Part shown: piece by piece, positions 1 to 7,823 of the stretch
Layout: the number at the start of each line of letters is the position of its first letter
How positions within the stretch are numbered: the first letter of the stretch is position 1
Assembly (NCBI RefSeq): GCF_001428745.1
Contig: NZ_LMIO01000001.1
Location: 208,817-272,816, forward strand
DNA: 64,000 nt
Reading direction: 5' to 3'
DNA from: Leifsonia sp. Root227
GTDB taxonomy: Bacteria; Actinomycetota; Actinomycetes; Actinomycetales; Microbacteriaceae
The notes under the pieces: model-generated
The model's input: the letters and a program-made list of their open reading frames with translations, nothing else
The model's database searches: none
Told to the model about the DNA's origin: nothing
Position numbers and translations under genes: made by a program

Positions 1-543
1 GCGCAGGTACCGGAGTTCCTGCTGATGGGCGTCACGCTCGGTGTGCTCCCGCTGCTCGCCTATGCGTACGGCAAGGGCGACAGGGCACGACTGTTCTCGG
101 CGCTGCGCGCATCCGGGATCGTGGTTGGCGGCGTCGGGGTGCTGTTCTCGGTGCTCGTCTTCGTGTTCCGCGACCAGGTGTTCACGGCGTTCGTGCCGGA
201 CAGGACGGTGTTGGCGATCGGCGTCAGCATCCTCACGGCGCAGCTCGTCGCCATGATCGCGAACGGCTTCGCCGGCCTCATCACGTCGCTTTTCCAGGCG
301 ACGGGCAAGGCGCTGGCCGCGACGGTCATGTCCGTGACACAGGGCGTGCTGTTCATCCCGATCGTGCTGCTCGGCAACCTCTGGTTCGGCCTGCCTGGCA
401 TCATCTGGGCGCTGACGGTGACAGAGGGCATCGTGTTCCTCGTCGGGATCGTGCTCTGGCTGGCCTACCGGCGCTCGATCGACCGCGGACTCTCCGAAGG
501 CAGCGCCGAGCGGGCGGATGCCGCGCTGGAGGCCGCCGCCTGA
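1..543 (+). CDS. MATE-family efflux transporter, C-terminal part
   Basis: The reading frame is open from the first base of the window, so the gene starts upstream and only about the last 180 codons are present. What is visible is a run of hydrophobic helices with short loops, plus the phrase LFQATGKA that sits in the second half of MATE (multi-antimicrobial extrusion) transporters, and an acidic Ala-rich tail after the last helix. MATE proteins export cationic drugs and metabolites using a Na+ or H+ gradient at the cytoplasmic membrane. The 3' end overlaps the convergent EamA gene by 79 bases. Family call is fairly safe; substrate is unknown. Confidence 0.8.
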   Translation, partial: AQVPEFLLMGVTLGVLPLLAYAYGKGDRARLFSALRASGIVVGGVGVLFSVLVFVFRDQVFTAFVPDRTVLAIGVSILTAQLVAMIANGFAGLITSLFQATGKALAATVMSVTQGVLFIPIVLLGNLWFGLPGIIWALTVTEGIVFLVGIVLWLAYRRSIDRGLSEGSAERADAALEAAA

Positions 544-1502
544 GGCACCTGGCCGAGCGGGTCGGCTGGCGCCTCCGCGACCGCCACCTGCTCGGCCTCC
601 GTCCTCTCCGAGCGCACGAACCCGATCCCCACCAGGATCAGTGCGCCGCCGATGAGCTGAAGCAGCCCCAGGCTCTCGCCGAGCAGCAGCCAGGCGTAGA
701 ACGTCGCGGCCACGACTTCGAGCAGGCCGGTGAACGATGCGAGGCGCGAGCCGAGGATCTCGGTGGCCGTGATGCTGGCGGCGTACGCGATGGCCGTGGC
801 GAAGACCCCGATCACCAGGATGGGGAGCCACCACGGGGTCTGCTGACCGAACAGCTGCACAGGGGAGAAGCTCACCTGGAACGGCACGAGCCCGGTCGCG
901 CCGACCGCGCCGAGCGCGACACCGCCGATCAGCAGCCCTGACGACGCGAGGGCCACCGGGGGAAGCCCGTCGCTCGGGCGCGCGGCGATCAGATAGAAGG
1001 CGGCGCAGCCGACCATCGCGGCGATGGCGAGCGCCAGGCCGAGCGGGTCGATGCCGCCTGAGCCGTCTGGCGAGACCACCATGACGAGCCCGCTGACCGC
1101 CACCACGGAGCCGATGATGACCACCAGTTTCGGCGCCCGTCTGGTCCGCGCCCAGGCGAGGACGACCAGCAGCAGCGGGGCGATGTACTCGATCAGGATC
1201 GCCGTGCTGACCGGAATGCGCTGGATGGCGGCGAAGTAGAGCAGCTGCGTCGCGGCCACGCCGACCAGCCCCATCCCGAGCACCCGCCAGCGTCCACGCC
1301 AGAGCGCCGACCAGCGTCCGCGCAGCAGGAGGATCGCGACGGGGGCGAGCACGATGCCGCCGGTCAGGGCGCGCACCGTGACGGCGGCGGCCGGGCTCCA
1401 GCCCGACTCGAGCAGCGGTTTTACGAACGCGCCGGACAGGCCGAAGGTGGCCGCCGAGATGACGGCGATGAGAAGTCCGAGCGAGGTCCGGCTGCGCTTC
1501 AT
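465..1502 (-). CDS. EamA/DMT-superfamily transporter
   Basis: A 345-residue protein with about ten predicted membrane helices in two homologous halves, typical of EamA (RhaT/YdcZ-type) drug/metabolite exporters; the second half contains the characteristic ASITATEILGSRLASF segment followed by a helix rich in Gly and Leu. The soluble C-terminal tail of roughly 50 residues is Ala/Ser rich and unlike the core. The ATG at 1502 has AGGA a few bases upstream. It is divergent from the CGNR zinc-finger gene, with a 70-base shared control region, so that protein may regulate it (inference). Substrate cannot be told from sequence. Confidence 0.85.
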   Translation of the reverse strand: MKRSRTSLGLLIAVISAATFGLSGAFVKPLLESGWSPAAAVTVRALTGGIVLAPVAILLLRGRWSALWRGRWRVLGMGLVGVAATQLLYFAAIQRIPVSTAILIEYIAPLLLVVLAWARTRRAPKLVVIIGSVVAVSGLVMVVSPDGSGGIDPLGLALAIAAMVGCAAFYLIAARPSDGLPPVALASSGLLIGGVALGAVGATGLVPFQVSFSPVQLFGQQTPWWLPILVIGVFATAIAYAASITATEILGSRLASFTGLLEVVAATFYAWLLLGESLGLLQLIGGALILVGIGFVRSERTEAEQVAVAEAPADPLGQVPQAAASSAASARSALPSESPRSIERR

Positions 1503-1572
1503 GGCGAATCCTGGTCAGGGTCTAGATGGATGATGCTCCTGACGCTAGTCTTGTCGCGAATAAGGAGTCAAC

Positions 1573-2136
1573 TTGCATTTTGCCCCTGACACCGAGGACG
1601 CTCTGGTCTTCGCCGTCGCCCTCTGCAACACGGTGCCGACCGCATCCCGAAGCGGAGATGACGAACTGGCGACGGCCGACCAGGTCGCCGACTTCGTGAT
1701 CGCCCAGCAGTACTCCGGCCGCATCGACAGGAACGCCACCGAACTGCGCGAGGTGCACGAGACCCGCGAGCGCCTCCGCCGCACCTGGTCGCTCGCCCGC
1801 GACGACGCAGCCGTCGAGGTCAACGCCATGCTCGCCGACGCGAACGCGCGTCCGTACCTTATGCGTCACGACGGCTTCGACTGGCACCTGCACGCCACCG
1901 CTCAGGATGCGCCCCTCGCGGAACGCATCCGGGTGGAGGTCGCGCTCGCCCTCGTCGACGTCATCCGCTCCGGCGAAACGGGCCGCCTCCGCGTCTGTGC
2001 CGCCGACGACTGCACCGGCCTGCTGCTCGACCTGTCCCGCAACGGCTCGAAGCGCTTCTGCAGCGTGCGCTGCGGCAACCGGATGAACATGGTCGCCTTC
2101 CGCAAGCGACAGGACGGGGAGCAGGCGCAGGGATAG
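1573..2136 (+). CDS. CGNR zinc-finger protein (ABATE domain), putative transcriptional regulator
   Basis: A 187-residue protein. The N-terminal ~120 residues match the layout of the ABATE/stress-response domain; the C-terminus holds four cysteines (C142, C147, C163, C167) in the order C-x4-C-x15-C-x3-C, with the last in the family signature CGNR at 167-170. Proteins of this family are thought to be DNA-binding regulators in actinobacteria. The TTG start at 1573 is chosen because AAGGAG lies at 1562-1567 at good spacing, and no ATG gives a full-length domain. It is divergent from the EamA exporter, which is the obvious candidate target (inference). The stop is only 10 bases from the convergent HAD gene. 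Confidence 0.82.
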   Translation: MHFAPDTEDALVFAVALCNTVPTASRSGDDELATADQVADFVIAQQYSGRIDRNATELREVHETRERLRRTWSLARDDAAVEVNAMLADANARPYLMRHDGFDWHLHATAQDAPLAERIRVEVALALVDVIRSGETGRLRVCAADDCTGLLLDLSRNGSKRFCSVRCGNRMNMVAFRKRQDGEQAQG

Positions 2137-2146
2137 GGAAGAGCCC

Positions 2147-3034
2147 TCAGGCGTCGCCGCCGAGCCCCAGCTCGCGCCGCCAGTGCGCCAGGAATTCCGC
2201 ACCGGCGTCGTCGTGGATCGCGTCGCCGATGGTGATCACCTCGTACGGCCGGTCCAGGATGCCGTCCGCCGGCCGCACATCCACATGGGCCACGTCGAAA
2301 CCGGCGTCGTGCACGTAGTCGGCCATCTTGTAATCGCTGCGCGAGTCGCCGATCGAGCGCCAGCGGCGGGGGAGCGGGCCGAGCCCAGCGAAGTAGTCGA
2401 AGGCGCGCTGGGCGCCGCGGTCCTTGTCGAGCAGCACCGACTCGATGTCGGTGGAGATGATCGTCTGGTCGATGCGGAAGGGCAGCTCGCCCCGCGCATC
2501 CTGTGCTGTGCGCTCGCCGTAGCTGAGCCCGATGCCGAGGCCGGTGAGCAGTTCGAACGCGTCGTCCTGGAAGCGGGCCTGCGCGTCGGCGTAGGTGTCC
2601 GCATCCACGTCGGTGCGCTGCTCGACGGAGATCATTGCGCGCTTCGTCTCGTCGAAGAACATGGTGTCCGCGTAGCGTTCGCGCACCAGGTTCCTGACGC
2701 CGTCGACAGCATCCGCACCGAACGCCACCGTCTCGTCGACGGTGACCTCGCCCATCCCGTCACCGGTGATGGGCGCCCACGCGCCGCCCTTCTCGAACAC
2801 GCCGAACATCCGCGCGCCCTGCTGGTCCAGCGCGTCGCCGAGACCGGCCTCGCGCAGCGGCGTGACCACCTGGTGCCGGATGAAGTCGCCTGAGCGGCCC
2901 GTGATGAACGCGATCGGCACCCCGGCCGCAGTCATCGCGACGAGGTCGGTGACGATGCTCCTGATATTGATGGTCCTGGTGACCGGGCTGGCGATGGGGC
3001 CGTCGACGTCGAAGAGGAGTCCGAGATTGTGCAC
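2147..3034 (-). CDS. HAD-superfamily hydrolase
   Basis: A 295-residue protein with the haloacid dehalogenase motifs in order: motif I DVDG with nucleophile D9 and D11, motif II in AFITGRSGDF, a Lys in the DKDRGAQRAF segment, and motif IV GDSRSDYKMADY for Mg2+. The large insertion between motifs II and III suggests a C2-type cap as in sugar phosphatases (trehalose-6-phosphate or phosphomannomutase relatives). It probably removes phosphate from a small metabolite in the cytoplasm; the substrate is not predictable. GTG start at 3034 with a weak ribosome site. Confidence 0.78.
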   Translation of the reverse strand: MHNLGLLFDVDGPIASPVTRTINIRSIVTDLVAMTAAGVPIAFITGRSGDFIRHQVVTPLREAGLGDALDQQGARMFGVFEKGGAWAPITGDGMGEVTVDETVAFGADAVDGVRNLVRERYADTMFFDETKRAMISVEQRTDVDADTYADAQARFQDDAFELLTGLGIGLSYGERTAQDARGELPFRIDQTIISTDIESVLLDKDRGAQRAFDYFAGLGPLPRRWRSIGDSRSDYKMADYVHDAGFDVAHVDVRPADGILDRPYEVITIGDAIHDDAGAEFLAHWRRELGLGGDA

Positions 3035-3091
3035 ACCCCATTGTCGCCGACAGCTGCGGCGGCCGTCAGCGCTTCAGCACGGAGATCGCCC

Positions 3092-3586
3092 TCAGTGCTT
3101 CAGGTCGTTGCGCAGCCCGTCCAGGATGTGGTCGAGCGACGCACGCTTCTGGTCGGTGTCGACCACGCTCGACGGGATGGTCAGCTCCAGGCCGGACCCG
3201 TATGTCGCCTTCAGCCGGAACTTTCCCGGCCATTCGCTGAACTCGGTCGGGTCGAACGCCGGGATGCCTCCGGCGATCTCGAGGCGCACCAGGTCTGCCC
3301 TGCGCTGCAGTTTCGTCGTGACCGACGCCTCACCGACCGCGCCCCCGCGTGCTTCGCCGACCGCGATCGTGTCCGGCGTGAATGCGCCGACGCGGAACGT
3401 GAACCCCAGCTCCGACTGCTCCATCGCCGCACCCAGGTAGACGATCTGGTCGTCGCCGATGGCGAGAGTCAGACCGGTCAGCAGGCGTCCGTACCAGCTC
3501 GGTCGTGCGTCGAGCATCGCTTCCAGCCCGGTCTCCCCGGAGATGAGGCGGTGCAAAGCGTCTCTGGTGTCCTCGAGTGTTGCCAT
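3092..3586 (-). CDS. conserved hypothetical protein
   Basis: A 164-residue soluble protein that I do not recognise. It is mixed alpha/beta by appearance, starting with a short helix (MATLEDTRDALHRLI) and then a set of beta-rich segments, with no signal peptide, membrane helix or metal motif. The ATG at 3586 is preceded by a TACGCT box at 3593-3598 with six bases between, the spacing of a leaderless transcript. It sits between the HAD hydrolase and cardiolipin synthase genes, all on the same strand, but its own promoter argues against an obligate operon. Confidence 0.6.
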   Translation of the reverse strand: MATLEDTRDALHRLISGETGLEAMLDARPSWYGRLLTGLTLAIGDDQIVYLGAAMEQSELGFTFRVGAFTPDTIAVGEARGGAVGEASVTTKLQRRADLVRLEIAGGIPAFDPTEFSEWPGKFRLKATYGSGLELTIPSSVVDTDQKRASLDHILDGLRNDLKH

Positions 3587-3592
3587 GCAAGC

Positions 3593-3598
3593 AGCGTA
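3593..3598 (-). promoter_or_regulatory. -10 box of leaderless promoter (TACGCT)
   Basis: On the minus strand TACGCT is followed by six bases and the ATG at 3586. This matches the TANNNT plus 6-7 nt pattern seen at eight other starts in this window. Confidence 0.55.
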
Positions 3599-3656
3599 CG
3601 CCGAGGTCGGCCGGTGCCCAATGGATGCGGGGGCATGCCGATCGCGCCCGGCTCCG

Positions 3657-5111
3657 CTACTGCAGCGCCGAGGTGAGCCGCGCAGCGTTGTCAGCGACGC
3701 GTTCCAGCACCGGCCTGGCCCGCCACTCCGCCAGCGTGAGCTCGCGGCTCTGCGCCCGGTAGTGGTCTTCGACCGCGCGCAGCCTGTCCACCGCATCCCG
3801 GCCGTGGAGGAGCAGGGACACCTCCATGTTGAGGCTGAACGACCGGATGTCCATGTTGCTCGATCCGACGATGGCCACGTCGTCGTCGATGGAGAAGTGC
3901 TTCGAGTGCAGCACGGTGGGCGAGCGGTACAGGAACACCCGGACGCCCGCGCGCAGCAGCGCCTCATAGTACGAGCGCTGCGCGTGGTAGACGAGCGCCT
4001 GGTCCCCGACCTCCGACGCGAACAGCTCCACCTGCACCCCGCGCGCGACCGCGGTGGCGAGCGCGAGCATGATCGACTCCTCGGGCACGAAGTACGGGCT
4101 GGTGATGCTGATGCGCCGCTCCGCCTTGTGCAGGAGGGCGGCGAACAGCTTGAGGTTGTTCTCTGCATCGAAGCTGGGTCCGCTCGGCAGCACCTGCACG
4201 TCGAAGCGGTCTGCTCCGGATGCGACGCTCACCGGCGACTCGTCGAGCGGCAGCAACTCCCCGCTCTCGCTGAACCAGTCGGTGACGAAGACGGCGTCGA
4301 GCTCCCGCACGGCGGGCCCGTCCAGTCGCACCATGAGTTCCAGCCAGTGCAGCCCGCGCGCGATGTTCTTCCTCTTGTTGTAGCTGGCGTCCACCAGGTT
4401 CTGCGAGCCCGTGAACCCGACCCGCCCGTCCACGACGACCAGCTTGCGGTGGTTGCGGAGGTCGGGGCGCTGCCACTGTCCGCGGAGCGGGCGGAGGGGG
4501 AGCATCCCGTGCCAGTGGATGCGGTTCGCGGCGAGGAATCGCATGGTCGCCTTCCTGCCGGGGTTGAGGAATCCCGCCAGATGGTCGGACAGCACGCGCA
4601 CGTCGACACCGCGCGCTGCCGCGCGGGCGAGCGCGTCGAAGAACGGCGCTGTCGCGTGGTCGCGGACGAGGATGTAGAACTCGACGTGCACGAACCGCTC
4701 CGCCGCGTCGATGTCGGCGATCATCGCGTCGAACGACCCGGCGTAGTCCTCGATGAACTCGACCGTGTTCCCTCCGACCATCGGCAGCGCGCCGAGCCGC
4801 TCGGTCATGGCGACGACCCCGGGAAGCCACGCCGGCCACTGCTCCCGATGGCCGACCGCGGCCAGGCTCGGCACCCGCTCGCGCATCCTGCCGGTGACGA
4901 ACGCCTGATCGGCGCGCCGCCGCGCTGGCAGCCTGGTGCGCCCGACCAGCAGGAACGCGATCAGCGCGATCACGGGCAGGAACACCACGGCGAGCAGCCA
5001 CGCAATGGCGGCGGACGGCCTCCGGTTCGCCGACACGACGACCGCGGCGAGGATCACCAGCACCCCGTGCGCGATCAGCAGCAGGATCGCCAGCACCTCG
5101 CCGTCGATCAT
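3657..5111 (-). CDS. cls: cardiolipin synthase
   Basis: A 484-residue membrane enzyme that joins two phosphatidylglycerol molecules (or PG and CDP-diacylglycerol) to make cardiolipin. Two membrane helices at about residues 5-27 and 36-56 form the PLDc_N region. Two phospholipase D HKD motifs follow: H221-x-K223-x4-D228 within HRKLVVVDGRVGFTGS, and H402-x-K404-x4-D409 within LHSKHFSIDDDVAIVGSSN. Length and layout are those of bacterial Cls proteins. The ATG at 5111 lacks a clear Shine-Dalgarno sequence. Confidence 0.9.
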   Translation of the reverse strand: MIDGEVLAILLLIAHGVLVILAAVVVSANRRPSAAIAWLLAVVFLPVIALIAFLLVGRTRLPARRRADQAFVTGRMRERVPSLAAVGHREQWPAWLPGVVAMTERLGALPMVGGNTVEFIEDYAGSFDAMIADIDAAERFVHVEFYILVRDHATAPFFDALARAAARGVDVRVLSDHLAGFLNPGRKATMRFLAANRIHWHGMLPLRPLRGQWQRPDLRNHRKLVVVDGRVGFTGSQNLVDASYNKRKNIARGLHWLELMVRLDGPAVRELDAVFVTDWFSESGELLPLDESPVSVASGADRFDVQVLPSGPSFDAENNLKLFAALLHKAERRISITSPYFVPEESIMLALATAVARGVQVELFASEVGDQALVYHAQRSYYEALLRAGVRVFLYRSPTVLHSKHFSIDDDVAIVGSSNMDIRSFSLNMEVSLLLHGRDAVDRLRAVEDHYRAQSRELTLAEWRARPVLERVADNAARLTSALQ

Positions 5112-5286
5112 GCGGCGACGGAGGGGGAGGTGCTGGACGTGCGGGACGTGCGGGGGATCACAGCACGGAGCCTAGCCGGTGGGGTGGATGGACCCCGCAC
5201 TGGGGTGCTGCGACCGTCGAGCCCTGCCGATAGCGTGTGGGCAACCCGAAGCGCGTCCTCGCGACGCACCACCCGAAGGACCTCCC

Positions 5287-7026
5287 GTGAGACGCTCGAT
5301 CCTCGCGGCGGCGGCACTGTTCGCCGTCGTCGCCTCCGCCTGCGTCGTGGCGCAGCCCGCCATCGCCGCGACCGCGAACGGCACGGCAGTGCTCGCCGGG
5401 CTGCCGGTCGCCGCACCCGTGCAGACGACCACGTACAACCGCAGTCTGTTCCCCACCTGGGCCGACGCAGACCACGACGGCTGCAACACCCGCGCCGAGG
5501 TGCTGCAAGCGCAAACGACCGTGCCCGTCACATACACGACGGCCACCGGCTGCACGGTGGCGACCGGGAACTGGAACTCCTGGTACGACGCCCAGACCTG
5601 GAAGCTCGCCTCGGACGTCGACATCGACCACCTGGTTCCTCTGAAGGAGGCGTGGATCTCCGGCGCGTGGGCATGGACAACCGCCCAGCGTCAGGAGTAC
5701 GCGAACGATCTGAGCATCCCGTACGCGCTGCAGGCCGTGACGGACAACATCAACCAGTCCAAGAGCGACAAGGATCCCGCGGCCTGGATGCCGCCGTCCC
5801 CCGCGGCCGCCTGCCAATACGCGCAGGACTGGGTGCTCGTCAAGTACAAGTGGGGACTCGCGGTCGATACCGCAGAGCAGGCCAAGCTCGCTTCGCTCTT
5901 CGCGACGGGTGGATGCGGTGCGCAGCAGCTCACCCTCCCGGCCACGGCGGTGACATCCAGCGGTGCGACGGTCCAGCGCATCGCGGGAGCCGACAGGTTC
6001 GACACGTCGGTGGCGATCTCGCAGAGCGGGTACCCGTCCGGCTCGTCCGTCGCCTACCTGGCAACGGGCACGAACTACGCCGACGCGCTGTCCGCTGCGC
6101 CTGCAGCGGCAGCCCAGGGCGGTCCGCTGCTGCTGACGACGCCTGGCGCACTGCCCGCCTCGGTCGCGTCCGAGCTCGCCAGGCTGAAGCCGACGCGCAT
6201 CGTGATCGTCGGCGGAACCTCAGTGGTGTCGTCGACGGTCGAGAGGCAGGCGCACAGCTTCGCGACCCAGGTGGATCGCATCGCGGGCTCCGACCGATTC
6301 GCCACGTCGCGAGCGGTGAGCGCTGCGGCTTTCCCGTCCGCCACCACGGCGTTCATTGCGACCGGACGAAACTTTCCCGACGCGCTGTCCGCGGCTGCTG
6401 CGGCAGGAGCATCCGGGTCCCCTGTCGTGCTGGTGGACGGCGCTGCCGGTGCCGCGGATGGGCAGACTATGACGCTCCTTCGCGGGATGGGGGTCGGGTC
6501 CGTGGTCATCGCGGGCGGCACGAGCGCTGTGAGCGCGGGCATCGCGAACACACTGTCGTCGCTGGCGCCAGTGACGAGGCTCTCTGGCGGTGACCGGTAT
6601 GAGACGTCGAACGCGATCAACGCGAACCGGTTCCCGACGGCTTCCAGGGTGTACTTCGCCACCGGCAGCACCTTCGCAGACGCCCTCGCGGGCGCCGCCC
6701 TGGCCGGGCGGGATGGCTCGCCGTTGTTCGTGGTACCGTCCGGCTGCCTTCCGCCGACGACCGCGGCCACGATCGCGACGTACGGCGCGGTCGGACGCGT
6801 GCTGCTCGGCGGCCCGAACGCGCTGAGCAACGCGGTCGGCTCCGGGACGGTCTGCGCACCGCCGCCACCGCCTCCTGCGCCGCCGGCGCCCCCTGTGCCG
6901 CCGGCGCCTCCCGCCAATCCGGGCAACGGCGCCACCGCACTGTGCAATGACGGCACATACTCGTACGCGGCACATCACCAGGGGGCGTGCTCGCATCACG
7001 GCGGCGTTGCTGTCTTTTACAAGTAG
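5287..7026 (+). CDS. secreted HNH nuclease with cell-wall-binding repeats
   Basis: A 579-residue modular exported protein. Residues 1-29 form a signal peptide (RRS, hydrophobic core, AIAA cleavage region). Residues ~45-210 resemble the DUF1524/GmrSD-type HNH nuclease fold, with DIDHLVPLKEAW around H115 and a later NINQSKSDKDP segment; a Cys-bounded ADADHDGC stretch precedes it. Residues ~225-525 hold three type-2 cell-wall-binding repeats (RIAGADRF, RIAGSDRF, RLSGGDRY each begin one). A Pro-rich linker then leads to a 30-residue DUF3761-like tail with two Cys and several His. The GTG at 5287 is chosen over an upstream frame extension because GAAGGA lies at 5275-5280 and the signal peptide begins there. 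Probable role: surface-held DNA degradation. Confidence 0.8.
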   Translation: MRRSILAAAALFAVVASACVVAQPAIAATANGTAVLAGLPVAAPVQTTTYNRSLFPTWADADHDGCNTRAEVLQAQTTVPVTYTTATGCTVATGNWNSWYDAQTWKLASDVDIDHLVPLKEAWISGAWAWTTAQRQEYANDLSIPYALQAVTDNINQSKSDKDPAAWMPPSPAAACQYAQDWVLVKYKWGLAVDTAEQAKLASLFATGGCGAQQLTLPATAVTSSGATVQRIAGADRFDTSVAISQSGYPSGSSVAYLATGTNYADALSAAPAAAAQGGPLLLTTPGALPASVASELARLKPTRIVIVGGTSVVSSTVERQAHSFATQVDRIAGSDRFATSRAVSAAAFPSATTAFIATGRNFPDALSAAAAAGASGSPVVLVDGAAGAADGQTMTLLRGMGVGSVVIAGGTSAVSAGIANTLSSLAPVTRLSGGDRYETSNAINANRFPTASRVYFATGSTFADALAGAALAGRDGSPLFVVPSGCLPPTTAATIATYGAVGRVLLGGPNALSNAVGSGTVCAPPPPPPAPPAPPVPPAPPANPGNGATALCNDGTYSYAAHHQGACSHHGGVAVFYK

Positions 7027-7061
7027 AGGAATTTCACCGGAGCAGCCACGTTGCACCCGGC

Positions 7062-7703
7062 ATGACCAACGTAGGAATCATCGGAGCGGGCCACATCGGC
7101 ACCGCTCTCGCACGCACGTTCATCGAGCACGGGTACACCGTCACCATCGCGAACTCGCGGGGGCCGGAGACGCTCGCGGAGCTCGTCGCCGACCTCGGGC
7201 CGTCCGCGACTGCGGCGACCGCGGCGGAGGCAGGTGCCGCAGGCGACTTCGTCGTCGTGACCGTGCCGCTCAGGGCGCTCGGGGACATCCCGGTCGAGCC
7301 GCTCGCCGGCAAGATCGTCATCGACACCAACAACTACTACTTCGAGCGCGACGGGCACATCGCCGAGCTCGACGACGGCACCGCCACCGTCAGCGGCCTG
7401 CTGCAGGCGCACCTGCCCGAGTCCAGGGTCGCCAAGGGCTTCAACCACATCGGCGCACGCGACATCCAGACCACCGGATCGCCCGCAGGCACCCCGAACC
7501 GGCGTGCGCTCGCCACCGCGAGCGACTTCGACGATGCCGCCGCACTCGTCTCCTCCCTCTACGAGGAGTTCGGCTTCGACGCCGTCAACGTCGGGCCGCT
7601 GTCGGAGAGCTGGCGCTTCGAGCGCGACCGCCCGGCATACGTCGTTCGCCAGAACCGCGAAGAGCTCGAGGCCAACCTCGCGAAGGCTCCCCGCACCGTC
7701 TAG
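7062..7703 (+). CDS. NADPH-dependent F420 reductase-like Rossmann protein
   Basis: A 213-residue oxidoreductase with an N-terminal nucleotide-binding fingerprint GIIGAGHIGTALARTF and an NSRGPE segment after strand 2 that suits the 2'-phosphate of NADP(H). The single-domain length and the KGFNHIGARDI segment fit the F420-dependent NADP reductase/NADP oxidoreductase family (COG2085). Whether it uses F420 here is unproven: no F420 biosynthesis gene lies nearby. The ATG at 7062 begins exactly at the Rossmann strand; no good ribosome site is visible. Confidence 0.75.
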   Translation: MTNVGIIGAGHIGTALARTFIEHGYTVTIANSRGPETLAELVADLGPSATAATAAEAGAAGDFVVVTVPLRALGDIPVEPLAGKIVIDTNNYYFERDGHIAELDDGTATVSGLLQAHLPESRVAKGFNHIGARDIQTTGSPAGTPNRRALATASDFDDAAALVSSLYEEFGFDAVNVGPLSESWRFERDRPAYVVRQNREELEANLAKAPRTV

Positions 7704-7711
7704 CCGCCGCT

Positions 7712-7775
7712 CGGTCGAGCCCAGGGCGCCGCTGCAGGATGCGTTTCTGCGGTGAGCGGGCCCTGGGCTCGACCG
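7712..7775. terminator. palindromic terminator element, copy A
   Basis: Perfect 16-base arms CGGTCGAGCCCAGGGC (7712-7727) and its complement (7760-7775) with a 32-base loop that contains a smaller CCGC/GCGG pair. It lies just after the reductase stop and before the HerA promoter. It belongs to a family of related palindromes at 10455, 27209, 36112 and 38080. Confidence 0.75.
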
Positions 7776-7811
7776 TGACGCAGGGTCTTGCCGCTGGGGG
7801 ATGCGCGGCCG

Positions 7812-7817
7812 TACGCT
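7812..7817 (+). promoter_or_regulatory. -10 box of leaderless promoter (TACGCT)
   Basis: TACGCT followed by six bases and the GTG at 7824. It decides the start of the HerA-like gene over an in-frame TTG at 7788, which lies upstream of this promoter. Confidence 0.55.
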
Positions 7818-7823
7818 CAGGGC

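Noticed and set aside
3459..6593. Open frame of more than 1000 codons opposite to and across the cardiolipin synthase gene.
   Set aside because: Arg/Pro/Ala-rich translation without any family motif; it is a high-GC shadow running antisense to cls and out of frame with the HNH nuclease gene, both of which have clear motifs and starts.
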